Origin: Lysobacter_I brunescens
GTDB taxonomy: Bacteria > Pseudomonadota > Gammaproteobacteria > Xanthomonadales > Xanthomonadaceae
Length of the DNA: 64,000 nt
Assembly: GCF_042677005.1 (NCBI RefSeq)
Contig: NZ_JBHTIF010000001.1
Location: 2,108,001-2,172,000 of the forward strand
Direction of reading: 5' to 3'
Part shown: piece by piece, positions 54,333 through 63,335 of the stretch
Layout of the letters: each line of letters starts with the position of its first letter
Numbering within the stretch: the first letter of the stretch is position 1
Made by a program: the position numbers and the translations under genes
Notes under the pieces: generated by a model
The model's database searches: none
Seen by the model: only the letters and a program-made list of their open reading frames with translations
What the model was told of the DNA's origin: nothing

Positions 54333-56786
54333 ATGGACGACAACAGCCGGTACTACCCTGGCCGCTCGCCCGCTCCACCCCGCCCAAGCTCCGACAAGGT
54401 CTACGAATCGCTGCGCCGCGACAGCGTCACTGCGTTGTCGGGCGTGCTTGCCGGGTTCTGGGGCGACATCGAGGAGCAGGTGCGCCTGGCCGCGATCGCC
54501 AGCCACGACAGCCGCGCGATCTACGACGACCGTCTCGCCATCCGCCTGCTCAACCAGCGTGCGCTGGAGCTGGCCAACCGCTACCGCGAATCCCTCGAAT
54601 CCGCGTTCGACGCCTGGCGCAACCCGCGCCCGCGCCCGGTCGAGAACAAGAGCATGAGCCTGATGTCCGAGGCCCAGATCGAATCGCACCTGTCCGGCCA
54701 GCAGATCATCGAACTGCTGGAACACCAGCTGATGCATCCGCTGCAGATGATGCACGAGCGCCTCGACGCGCTGGCCACCGCGCTGGGCCTGCCCAGGCAG
54801 TCGCCCGAGGTCAATCCGTTGCGTCCCGAAGTGCCGGTCACGGCCTTCGTCAAACTCTTCTCCGAAGACGACCTCACGCCCGAACTGCGCCGGTTGATCT
54901 TCCTCCAGCTCGAAAAGCGCCTGTCGAAGGTGCTGGTCGAGCTGTACGCCAAGGTCAACGAGAGCCTGGATGTCGGTTTCGCGCCGCGTGAGCAGGTGCA
55001 GCCGGAGATGCCGCAGGCGCAGTCGCCGCAGGCCGGTTGGACGCCGGATGGCGGTCTGGTCGAAGGTCGCCCGCAGCAGCCCGCGTATCCCGGCCAGAAC
55101 ACGATGCCGCATGGCTATGGCCAGCCGCAGCCCGGCTACGGCCAGGCACCCGCAGGTTACGGCCATCCTGCGCCGAACCAGGGCTGGGGCTATGGGCAGC
55201 AGATGCCCGGCCAGCCGATGCAGGGCGCACCGATGCAGGGCATGCCCATGCAGGGCGCGCCGATGCCCGGCCAGCCGTACGGCGCGCCGTCGGGCCCCTC
55301 GATGCTGGGCGACGGCACCGGTCGTCCACTCCGTTACCGCGAATCCGTCCACCAGCAGCTGCGCGCCTGGCGCCAGACCGTGCTGCGCCCCGGCTCCATG
55401 CCGCCGCCGCCCTCATCGATGGTCGGCGTGCGCGTGCTGGGCCCGCAGGAACTGCTCGGTATCGCCTCGATGCTGCAGGGCGACGACCCGGCGCCGTACG
55501 TGCGAGCGATCGCCGGCGACGACCAGCGGCCGCTCTCGGCCGTCATCCGCGACCAGATCGTCAGCGGCTCGCGCCAGCTCGGTTACGACCCCACCCAGAC
55601 GCGTTTCAGCGAGCTGGACGAGGACGCGATCGACCTCGTCGGCATCCTGCTGCAGACCCTGGCCCGCAGTCATGCCGCGCTGACCCGGTCGCGCGCGCTC
55701 TACGGCCGCCTGGTCGGCCCGTATCTCAAGCTCGCCCTCGCCGACGACAGCCTGTTCGACCAGCGCGCCCATCCCGGCCGCAAGCTGCTGGAAGCGCTGA
55801 GCGAAGCCTGCGACGGCAACACCGGCGAATCGCCGCAGGACCAGCAGACCCTGACCCACGCCGAACTCGCCGTGGATCGCGTGGTCGAGGAATACCGCGA
55901 CGACAAGGCGATCTTCGAACTCGCCGCGTCCGAGCTGCGCGACCACCTGGACAACCAGAAGCGCATGCGCGAAGTCGCCGAGCAGCGCGCCGCCGAGGCC
56001 GTGGGTGGCCGCGAGCGCCTGCAGCACGCCCGCCGCGCGGTCGACGAACTCGTCGCCTCGCGCCTGGCCGAGCGTCCGCTCACCGATGGCATCGCCGAGT
56101 TCCTCACCGGGCACTGGCGCCATCACCTGGTACAGACCTGGCTGCGCGAAGGCCCCAGCTCGGCCCAGTACATTTCCGCCGTGGCCATCGGCGAGAGCCT
56201 GGTGCAGGCCGATGCGTACGCCATGCGCGCCGAGGGCGGCCGCGTCGCCGACAAGATCCTCGAACTGCAGGCGCCGCTCGGCCGCTGCTATGCCAGCTGC
56301 GGTCTCGACGCCGTCGCCGCGCGCGACTCGCTGTCGAAGATCGTCTCCGCGCTGGCTTTCCCGGACCGCGCGCGCATGCGCCACACCCTGCCGGTCGAGG
56401 AAGATGTCGCCGCTTCGGTCGAGCCGAACGATGCCGCCAACTGGGGCGGGCTGCGCGTGGTCGGCGGGACGGACTCGCTGGACTTCGACCCCGCGCTTGC
56501 CGCGCGCCTGCGCCGCCTGCGCGTGGGCCAGAACCTGCGACTGATCGAAGAGGATGGCCAGGAAACCTCAGGCCGCATCGCCTGGGTCAGCCCGCTGACC
56601 TCGCGCTTCCTCATCGTCAACCGCCGCGGCATGCGCAAGCTGGTGGTGACGCCGGAAGAGCTGGCTGCACTGGTCGCGAAGAACCGCGTGATCCTGCGTT
56701 CCTCGGAAGCGCCGTTCGACGAGGCCATGCGCCAGATGTGGCAGACCCTCAACCAGTCGCGCACCGCCGTCAGCGGGATTGCTTGA
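54333..56786 (+). CDS. DUF1631 domain-containing protein
   Basis: A large cytosolic protein (817 aa) of a family without assigned function. N-terminal helical part to about 225, then a low-complexity Gly/Pro/Gln/Met linker (about 225-330) with repeats such as MQGAPMQGMPMQGAPMPG, then the conserved C-terminal part (about 340-817). The latter ends with a small barrel-like domain (LRVGQNLRLIEEDG...GRIAWVSPLTSRFLIV). Divergent from the repair operon by 84 bases. Some family members contain PilZ-like domains, but c-di-GMP residues are not evident here. Confidence 0.88.
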   Translation: MDDNSRYYPGRSPAPPRPSSDKVYESLRRDSVTALSGVLAGFWGDIEEQVRLAAIASHDSRAIYDDRLAIRLLNQRALELANRYRESLESAFDAWRNPRPRPVENKSMSLMSEAQIESHLSGQQIIELLEHQLMHPLQMMHERLDALATALGLPRQSPEVNPLRPEVPVTAFVKLFSEDDLTPELRRLIFLQLEKRLSKVLVELYAKVNESLDVGFAPREQVQPEMPQAQSPQAGWTPDGGLVEGRPQQPAYPGQNTMPHGYGQPQPGYGQAPAGYGHPAPNQGWGYGQQMPGQPMQGAPMQGMPMQGAPMPGQPYGAPSGPSMLGDGTGRPLRYRESVHQQLRAWRQTVLRPGSMPPPPSSMVGVRVLGPQELLGIASMLQGDDPAPYVRAIAGDDQRPLSAVIRDQIVSGSRQLGYDPTQTRFSELDEDAIDLVGILLQTLARSHAALTRSRALYGRLVGPYLKLALADDSLFDQRAHPGRKLLEALSEACDGNTGESPQDQQTLTHAELAVDRVVEEYRDDKAIFELAASELRDHLDNQKRMREVAEQRAAEAVGGRERLQHARRAVDELVASRLAERPLTDGIAEFLTGHWRHHLVQTWLREGPSSAQYISAVAIGESLVQADAYAMRAEGGRVADKILELQAPLGRCYASCGLDAVAARDSLSKIVSALAFPDRARMRHTLPVEEDVAASVEPNDAANWGGLRVVGGTDSLDFDPALAARLRRLRVGQNLRLIEEDGQETSGRIAWVSPLTSRFLIVNRRGMRKLVVTPEELAALVAKNRVILRSSEAPFDEAMRQMWQTLNQSRTAVSGIA

Positions 56787-56834
56787 TCGGGAGCGCCTGA
56801 GCGGGCTGACCCGACGCCAGCGCTGGCGCTAACC

Positions 56835-56864
56835 CGGGCCGTCGGCATCGTTGCCGGCGGCCCG
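56835..56864 (+). terminator. Probable terminator of the DUF1631 gene
   Basis: A 13-bp stem (56835-56847 with 56852-56864, one G-T pair), loop TCGT, followed by TTCGTTT. It lies 48 bases after the stop. Confidence 0.6.
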
Positions 56865-57028
56865 TTCGTTTGCGGGGGCGTGCGTGCGCGTTGCCGGGCG
56901 GAGGCCCGGCCCGCGACCGCAGTCGTGTTATGCGTTTTCGTTGTGGCGCAATGTCGCCGCTGCAGGAGAGCGGTCATCGCAACCTGCTAGGATGCCGGTC
57001 ACCCAAGAAGGCGCTAGGAGTGCGGGCA

Positions 57029-58156
57029 ATGGCGGAAGCGAGTGCAGGTGCAGCGGCGAAGGTGGTCATCGGTTCGGTGCGTGAAACCGCACCCGGCGAA
57101 CGGCGCGTCGCACTGACGCCCGAGACCTGCAAGAAGCTCGTTGCAGCGGGCGCCACGGTCCGCATCGAACGCGGACTCGGCCTGGCCGCCCACCAGCCCG
57201 ACAGCGCCTACGTCGATGCCGGCGCGGAACTGGTCGATACCGCCGACGCCGTGCTCGCCCAGGCCGACATCGTCGCCTGTGTGCAGCCGCCGCCGGCCGC
57301 CGCCATCGCCTCCATCAAGTCCGGCGCCGTGCTGGTCGGCATGCTCCAGCCGCAGGCCGACGCCGCGCGCGGTGAAGCCATCCAGGCCCGCGGGCTCGTC
57401 GCCTTCCCGCTCGAACGCCTGCCGCGCACCACGCGCGCCCAGGCCATGGACATCCTCAGCTCGCAGGCCGGCATGGCCGGCTACAAGGCCGTGCTGATCG
57501 CCGCGCAGCTGGCGCCGAAGTTCTTCCCGATGCTGACCACCGCCGCCGGCACCATCCGGCCGTCGAAGGTGCTGATCATCGGCGCCGGCGTCGCCGGTCT
57601 GCAGGCCGTCGCCACCGCCAAGCGCCTCGGCGCGCAGGTCGAAGGTTTCGACGTGCGCCCGGAAACCCGCGAACAGATCGAATCGCTCGGTGGCAAGTTC
57701 CTCGACCTCGGCGTCAGCGCCGCTGGCGAAGGCGGTTACGCACGCCAGCTCACCGACGAGGAGCGTGCCCTGCAGCAGCAGCGACTCGCTGACCACCTCA
57801 AGGGCGTCGACGTCATCGTCTCGACCGCCGCCGTGCCCGGTCGTCCTGCACCAAAGATCATCAGCGCCGCGATGGCCACCGGCATGAAGCCCGGCAGCGT
57901 GATCGTCGACCTGGCCGCCGAGACCGGCGGCAACTGCGAACTGACCCGTCCGGGCGAGACCATCGATCACGGTGGCGTCACCATCGCCGGCCCGCTCAAC
58001 CTCGCCAGCAGCGGCGCGATGCACGCCAGCGACATGTTCGCGCGCAACGTCTTCAACTTCGTTTCGCTGCTGCTCGACAAGCAGGGCGCGCTGCATTTCG
58101 ACTGGAACGACGAGCTGCTCGCCAAGACGGTGTGGCCGGAGCGCGCGGCGTCCTGA
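57029..58156 (+). CDS. pntA: NAD(P) transhydrogenase subunit alpha, part 1
   Basis: NAD(H)-binding domain I of the proton-pumping transhydrogenase, as a separate subunit (375 aa, like PntAA of split systems). AGGAG precedes ATG 57029. RETAPGERRVALTPETC and RTTRAQAMDILSSQAGMAG are family signatures; the nucleotide fold is VLIIGAGVAGLQAVATAKRLGA. Genes for the membrane part (pntAB) and the NADP-binding subunit (pntB), normally directly downstream, are absent from the window. Alanine dehydrogenase shares the fold but lacks this combination. Confidence 0.92.
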   Translation: MAEASAGAAAKVVIGSVRETAPGERRVALTPETCKKLVAAGATVRIERGLGLAAHQPDSAYVDAGAELVDTADAVLAQADIVACVQPPPAAAIASIKSGAVLVGMLQPQADAARGEAIQARGLVAFPLERLPRTTRAQAMDILSSQAGMAGYKAVLIAAQLAPKFFPMLTTAAGTIRPSKVLIIGAGVAGLQAVATAKRLGAQVEGFDVRPETREQIESLGGKFLDLGVSAAGEGGYARQLTDEERALQQQRLADHLKGVDVIVSTAAVPGRPAPKIISAAMATGMKPGSVIVDLAAETGGNCELTRPGETIDHGGVTIAGPLNLASSGAMHASDMFARNVFNFVSLLLDKQGALHFDWNDELLAKTVWPERAAS

Positions 58157-58319
58157 CGTTCCGGCGCCGGATCGATTGTCCTGAACTGCCACCGCCTGCC
58201 GTTCGACCGGGCAGGCGCCGAGGCTTGCCTGCCGTGCGTGGTAGGCCTACCCTCGGGGCAGTCCGACGGCACCACGACAGGTGCCGCTCGATGAAGGAAC
58301 ACCCGCAGGAGGCCGTGAC

Positions 58320-58844
58320 ATGCGTCAGTCATTCGAAGGGCAGGCAACCGAACCGCAGGACACGCGCGGCGCGCATGGCGTGACCCTCGCACCGCCCGAT
58401 CGCGAAGGCCCGATGCTGCAGGCACCGCAGAAGGCGCGCGAACTGGAGATGAGCGCAGGCGAACGCGAGCTGTTCGTCCGTGCGGTGAACCTGGTGCAGA
58501 ACAAGGCCGGCCTGAGCGAGGACGAGGCGCGCAAGGTCGCCACCGACGTGGTGCTCACCGCGCGCACCACGCCCGGCCTGTCGGAAAAGCCCGAGTACAT
58601 GGACGTGCGCAATGGCCATGTCATGCTCGCGCAGAAGATCGACAAGGAACCGATCTTCAGCGGCTACGTCAACATCGAGCAGTCGAAGGCGCAGAGCGAG
58701 CAGCAGGTGACCGCGAAGGTCGACCAGCACGAGCGCGTGCTGCAGGAGCGCCAGGCCCGCGATGCGGAGCGCGAAGCCAAGCCGCTGACGCAGGCCGTCG
58801 AGGATCGCGTCACCAACAGCTTCACGTTCTCACGCTCGATCTGA
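58320..58844 (+). CDS. Hypothetical helical protein, weakly XVIPCD-like
   Basis: Strong AGGAGG precedes ATG 58320; 174 residues, no signal peptide. The first 50 residues are disordered-looking (Gln/Pro/Arg). The centre (ERELFVRAVNLVQNKAGLS, ARKVATDVVLTARTTPGL, DVRNGHVMLAQK) has the helix-helix-strand-strand spacing of an XVIPCD without its full consensus. A charged coiled coil (DQHERVLQERQARDAERE) ends it. Not otherwise recognised. Confidence 0.6.
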   Translation: MRQSFEGQATEPQDTRGAHGVTLAPPDREGPMLQAPQKARELEMSAGERELFVRAVNLVQNKAGLSEDEARKVATDVVLTARTTPGLSEKPEYMDVRNGHVMLAQKIDKEPIFSGYVNIEQSKAQSEQQVTAKVDQHERVLQERQARDAEREAKPLTQAVEDRVTNSFTFSRSI

Positions 58845-58893
58845 GCTTTTCTCCTTCCCTCGCACGCGGGGGAGGAGGTCCAGCCTCCCCATA

Positions 58894-58923
58894 CGACAAC
58901 GGCGCCCTCGGGCGCCGTTGTCG
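58894..58923. terminator. Stem-loop between convergent genes
   Basis: A perfect 13-bp stem (58894-58906 with 58911-58923), loop CTCG, in the 100-base gap between convergent stops. No T-run; could act on both strands with Rho or RNA stabilisation. Confidence 0.6.
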
Positions 58924-58944
58924 TGTCAGCGTGTCGATCTGCGC

Positions 58945-60714
58945 TTACTGCTTCGCCTGTGCCGCAGCATCCGTGGGCGACGCCGCCTGCGCGGCCTTGA
59001 GCGAGGCCGGCGGATTCGCTGCCATCATCGCGTCGCGTGCGGCGCGGAACGGATTGCCCTTGTACCAGTTCGGCCAGAGGTTGGTGTCGTGCACCAGCGC
59101 CAGGCCGACCTCGAACAGCGATGCGAGGTCCTGCATCGTGCCGTCGAGCTTCCACGTCGCCGGGTCGTACTCGTCGTCCGGCTTGTGATAGCGATGCTCG
59201 TTGTAGTCCTTGCCGGCCGCTTCGCCCGCAGCAGTGCCGCCTTCCATCAGATCGGTGCCGCCGTCCGCGTACAGCGCGGGCACGCCGGCCTTGGCGAAGT
59301 TGAAGTGATCCGAACGGAAGTAATAGCCGCCGGCCGGGTTCGATTCCTCGACCAGCGTGCGACCCTGGCGCTCGGCGATCGGCTTGAGGATGTCCTCCAT
59401 CTCCGAATTGCCCTTGCCGACCACGGTCAGATCGCGGGTGCGGCCGGACACGCTCATCGCATCGATGTTGATCACGCCGACGGTGCGATCCAGCGGGATG
59501 CTCGGATGCGCGACGTAGTACTTCGAGCCGAGCAGGCCGGATTCCTCCAGCGTCACCGCCACGAACAGCGCCGAACGCTTCGGCTTCGGCCCCTTGGCCA
59601 TCGCCTCGGCGATTTCCAGGATGCCGGCCACGCCGGTCGCGTTGTCGACGGCACCGTTGTAGATGTTGTCGCCTTCCTCGCCGTCGTGCTTGCCCAGGTG
59701 GTCCCAGTGCGCCATGTACACCACGGCTTCCTCGGGACGCTCGCTGCCCGGCAGCAGGGCCAGCACGTTGCGCGATTCCTTCTCGGCGATCGTGCTCTTC
59801 AGGGTCACGCTGGCCTTGGCCGGCAGCGTCACCGGTTTGAAGCCGCGCTTGCCCGCAGCCGCGCGCATCGCATCGAGATCGAGGCCGGCGTCGGCGAACA
59901 GCGTCTTCGCCTGCTCGCCGGTGATCCAGCCCTGCAGCGGCACGCGCGGCGCCGGGTCGTCGGCCGCACGCAGGTCGTACTGCGCGCCGGACCAGGAATT
60001 CTTCACTACGTCCCAGCCGTACGACGCGCCTTCGGTGTCGTGGATGATCAGCGCCGCTGCCGCGCCCTTGCGGCCGGCTTCCTCGAACTTGTAGGTCCAG
60101 CGACCGTAGTAGGTCATCCGGTTGCCGTCGAACAGCGTCGCGTCCTTGCTGTGGAAGCCCGGGTCGTTGACGAACATGACCACGGTCTTGCCTTTCACGT
60201 CGACGCCCGCATAGTCGTTCCAGTTCTGCTCCGGCGCATCCACGCCGTAGCCGACGAACACGAGCTCGCTGCCGTCGATCTTCACTTCGGGCTGGCCCGT
60301 TCGCGTGCCGACCACCATGTCGGTGCCGAACTTCAGCGTGCGCGGCGTGCCCTTCACGTCGATGGTCATCGTCGTCGACTCATCGGCGGTGGTTTCCATC
60401 ATCGGCACCACCTGGAAGTAGCTGTCGCCATTGCCCGGCTTCAGCCCCATGCGCTCGAACTGCGCCTTCAGGTACTGGACGGTCTTCTCCTCGCCCGGCG
60501 TTCCCGGCGCGCGGCCCTCGAACTCGTCCGACGCCAGCACGCGCACGTGCTCCGCGAAATCGGCGGGATCCAGCGCATCCTTGAACGCGAACGCCGCCGG
60601 CTTCGCGGCATCCGTCGCCGGCTTCGCAGCCGGCGTTTCCTCGCCCTTGCACGCGCTCAGCGCAGCAGCGGCAGCGAGGGACAACAACAGGGTCTTGGGC
60701 AATGAACGGCTCAT
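58945..60714 (-). CDS. M28-family metallopeptidase lipoprotein with PA domain
   Basis: Envelope zinc aminopeptidase. ATG 60714 gives 589 residues; upstream open frame to 60933 lacks a start signal. The signal peptide ends in lipobox ALSAC, followed by a Lys/Ala/Pro linker. A PA-type insert (about 165-330) sits inside the M28 fold, whose metal ligands include VYMAHWDHLG, YNGAVDNATG, VTLEESGLLG and INIDAMS, with a late His in EHRYHKPDDEYD. Probably clips peptides outside or in the periplasm. Confidence 0.92.
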   Translation of the reverse strand: MSRSLPKTLLLSLAAAAALSACKGEETPAAKPATDAAKPAAFAFKDALDPADFAEHVRVLASDEFEGRAPGTPGEEKTVQYLKAQFERMGLKPGNGDSYFQVVPMMETTADESTTMTIDVKGTPRTLKFGTDMVVGTRTGQPEVKIDGSELVFVGYGVDAPEQNWNDYAGVDVKGKTVVMFVNDPGFHSKDATLFDGNRMTYYGRWTYKFEEAGRKGAAAALIIHDTEGASYGWDVVKNSWSGAQYDLRAADDPAPRVPLQGWITGEQAKTLFADAGLDLDAMRAAAGKRGFKPVTLPAKASVTLKSTIAEKESRNVLALLPGSERPEEAVVYMAHWDHLGKHDGEEGDNIYNGAVDNATGVAGILEIAEAMAKGPKPKRSALFVAVTLEESGLLGSKYYVAHPSIPLDRTVGVINIDAMSVSGRTRDLTVVGKGNSEMEDILKPIAERQGRTLVEESNPAGGYYFRSDHFNFAKAGVPALYADGGTDLMEGGTAAGEAAGKDYNEHRYHKPDDEYDPATWKLDGTMQDLASLFEVGLALVHDTNLWPNWYKGNPFRAARDAMMAANPPASLKAAQAASPTDAAAQAKQ

Positions 60715-60995
60715 CGTACGGTCTCGATATTTCCTGACGAACGGAACCTCCGAGTGTACGACGGACAGGGTGGGGGCGGGTGTGCGGGGATTGTTGGGGG
60801 CTGGGAGATCGGGATGCGCGTCCTGCCTGCGGGGAGGGGGGGCGGGGAGGCGATCATCTCGTGGACCCGTCACTTGTCGGTTCTCCGCCCGGCGGCTGCA
60901 GCCACGGCCCATGACCGGCCATGGGGCTGGCACCGACGGCGCCCTGTCCGATCAGCAGCTTCAAGTCGACGACCGGGGGCGATCGCCTGGGGCGC

Positions 60996-63242
60996 TCAGT
61001 CGAAAGCGACCTGCATCTTCAGGAACAGCTCGGTCCTGATCCTGCGATCTTCCGGCATGACGCTGGCGTCCTTCTCGCTCTGCCAGCTCGCGCCCATGTA
61101 GAAGGCCGTGCCGGCGCTCCTGCGCAGGGCGTAGGTGAGTGTCGCCAGGTCGACATGGTCACTGTCCGTCTTCACGCCGGAGGCCAGGAACCGTTCGTAC
61201 AAGGTGCGCTGTGCGATCAGACGCAAGGTCTGCGTCGCGTTGAAGTGCCAGATGGCAAGCAGTTGCGATGCGGTCTCGCCATAGACTCGGCCGCCATCGG
61301 ATTTCAGCGCTGCACTGGACAGCTTCGCCTCGACTTCGAGCCTGGGCAGGGGCCTGACGGCCGCGTCGACGGTCAGGCGATGGCCAGGCAGGACCTCGTC
61401 CGACAGCGTGTCCGCAAGGTCTCCGACATCGGCGCTTATCGACAGCATCGAGAACCGGTCGGACGGGCTGATGCTGAATGTCGCATGCCAGTAGGTTTCG
61501 TCGAGCAGCGGCGTCCCGGGGGCGGTCCGGAAGCGGGTCCAATTCCGGTATTCCAGGGACAGGTTGGAATTCCAGAGGCTCTCGATCGAGATGCCGGGAA
61601 CCACGGACTCCGAGATCAGTTCGTGATGGTCGCGCGCGACGGCCTTCTCGGCCGAAAGGCTGACCACCAATTCGTTGACGGGACCGAGATTGCGCCTGAT
61701 CCAGCGCTGCGTGCCGGACAGTCGGCGCACGCCCGATTGCTGCAGGAAACCGATGTCGTTGCGGAATCCGGAGCTGATATCCGAATAGGTCAGGTTGGTG
61801 TCGGCGTTCTCGGTCTTCCATTGCGCGGCCAGGTGCATGCTGCTGCCTCGCCGTGCCTCGCCGCGTGCGAGCAAGCCATCGTCACCCGGCAGTGCGGTGG
61901 TATCCGCCATCAACCATTGCCCCGTGAGGCGCAGGAAACGGGAGGCTTGCCACACGAGGTCCGCGCCCGCGACGGTGTTGCTGCCGATGCCATCCGCATA
62001 TTGGCGATTGGAGGCCAGGACGCCCACCGAAAAGCCTGCGCCGTGATGCTGCAGCCGCACGAGGCTCGCCGAGGATGCCGGCTGGTCCACCTGTTCCGTG
62101 GAATAGGCGCCGGGGATCAAGACCTGGCCGCCGCCATCGTCGCGCAGGGTGAAGGCCGTGCCGGACCAATGCGCCGTGCGCGCGGTACTGCGCAGGCCCC
62201 AGCGCGGATACGTCACCGTGCGCGTGTAGATCGCTTCGGTCGGCGTGCGCAGAAGATCTGCCGATTCCAGGAAGAACGCCCGTGTTTCCGGGACATAGAG
62301 AGCGAACTGCGTATTGCCCGATAGCTGGGGGACATCGAGCTGCACCTGGGAGAAATCGGGATTCAGGGTGCCATCGATGACCCATTCCGGGCTGGCCTGC
62401 CACTTGAAGTCCAGTCCGACGTTCCACTCACGGTCGGCCGTCCTGCTGGAATCGGCATCGCGCTCGCCGGTCTGCCGATAGGTCAGGTTCGGACGCAGTT
62501 CGAGCGCCGTAGCAGCCGGCGGTTCGATATCCTGCAGGGGCTGCATCGCGTCGATGAACGAGGTGGCCTCCAGGGGCACCGTCACCGACGTGATCGTATG
62601 GAATCGGTCGCGCGGCACGTTGCGCACGATCATGATCCGCCATGGCCCTTTCCCGCTTTTCGAATAGCGCAGCGACGAAAACGGAACGCGGAAGACCGCC
62701 GAGTAACCTTGTTCGCTGCGCCTGGCGGCGCCCTCGAAGACGAAGTCCGGCGAGAAGTCCTGGTTGTCGTCGTTCGTGTACAGCCCATCCCCGGTGCTTC
62801 CGGAGGCGTTCATGCGAAAGAACTGCGCGGCCTTGCGCTGGCCGGTCGGGTCCATGAACAGCGCCACGAAATCCTGAGTGCGGTATACCGTGTCGTGCCT
62901 CACCAATGGCGCGCGGATGAGTCCGGGTTCCGGATCCATCGCTTCGATGCCGACGTAGAGTGCATGCTCGTCGAACAGGACACGGACTTTCGTCCCATGC
63001 TCCGGTGTCGCCTGGAATCTGGGCGACCGCTCGACGAAGCCTTCGAACACAGGCGCCTGTTGCCAGACGGACTGAGCCATGGTCCCGTCCAGCACCACCT
63101 TCTCGTCAGCAGGCAGGCGCATGGAACGGATGGTGTTCTCGTCTGCACTCGCGATCATCGGGCTGACGAAAAACTGCGCCATCAGCAGCAGCTGGAGGCG
63201 CATCCCGGACTTGCGCGAAAAGCGGACGTTTGCTCGGGTCAT
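60996..63242 (-). CDS. DUF5916 outer-membrane protein with N-terminal CBM9/DOMON-like domain
   Basis: Predicted beta-barrel of unknown function. ATG 63242 (MTRANVRFSRKSG then a hydrophobic segment ending MIASA) is the best signal peptide; ATG 63278, ATG 63203 and a GTG at 63317 are alternatives, and none has a good ribosome site. Residues about 40-230 form a carbohydrate-binding-like sandwich (VVLDGTMAQSVWQQAPVF, VRVLFDEHALYVGIEAMD). The rest has alternating-residue strands (LELRPNLTYRQTG, WNVGLDFKWQASP, FSQVQLDVPQL) and ends MQVAFD with a C-terminal aromatic-like residue, as barrels do. Confidence 0.82.
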   Translation of the reverse strand: MTRANVRFSRKSGMRLQLLLMAQFFVSPMIASADENTIRSMRLPADEKVVLDGTMAQSVWQQAPVFEGFVERSPRFQATPEHGTKVRVLFDEHALYVGIEAMDPEPGLIRAPLVRHDTVYRTQDFVALFMDPTGQRKAAQFFRMNASGSTGDGLYTNDDNQDFSPDFVFEGAARRSEQGYSAVFRVPFSSLRYSKSGKGPWRIMIVRNVPRDRFHTITSVTVPLEATSFIDAMQPLQDIEPPAATALELRPNLTYRQTGERDADSSRTADREWNVGLDFKWQASPEWVIDGTLNPDFSQVQLDVPQLSGNTQFALYVPETRAFFLESADLLRTPTEAIYTRTVTYPRWGLRSTARTAHWSGTAFTLRDDGGGQVLIPGAYSTEQVDQPASSASLVRLQHHGAGFSVGVLASNRQYADGIGSNTVAGADLVWQASRFLRLTGQWLMADTTALPGDDGLLARGEARRGSSMHLAAQWKTENADTNLTYSDISSGFRNDIGFLQQSGVRRLSGTQRWIRRNLGPVNELVVSLSAEKAVARDHHELISESVVPGISIESLWNSNLSLEYRNWTRFRTAPGTPLLDETYWHATFSISPSDRFSMLSISADVGDLADTLSDEVLPGHRLTVDAAVRPLPRLEVEAKLSSAALKSDGGRVYGETASQLLAIWHFNATQTLRLIAQRTLYERFLASGVKTDSDHVDLATLTYALRRSAGTAFYMGASWQSEKDASVMPEDRRIRTELFLKMQVAFD

Positions 63243-63335
63243 GCGGTTTTGCGCGATCAACTTGATGCCCGGAGTCATTTGGCTACGGTCCATGGTGGGC
63301 GACGGAAAGCACGTCACCGATGATTCGGCGCCGGA

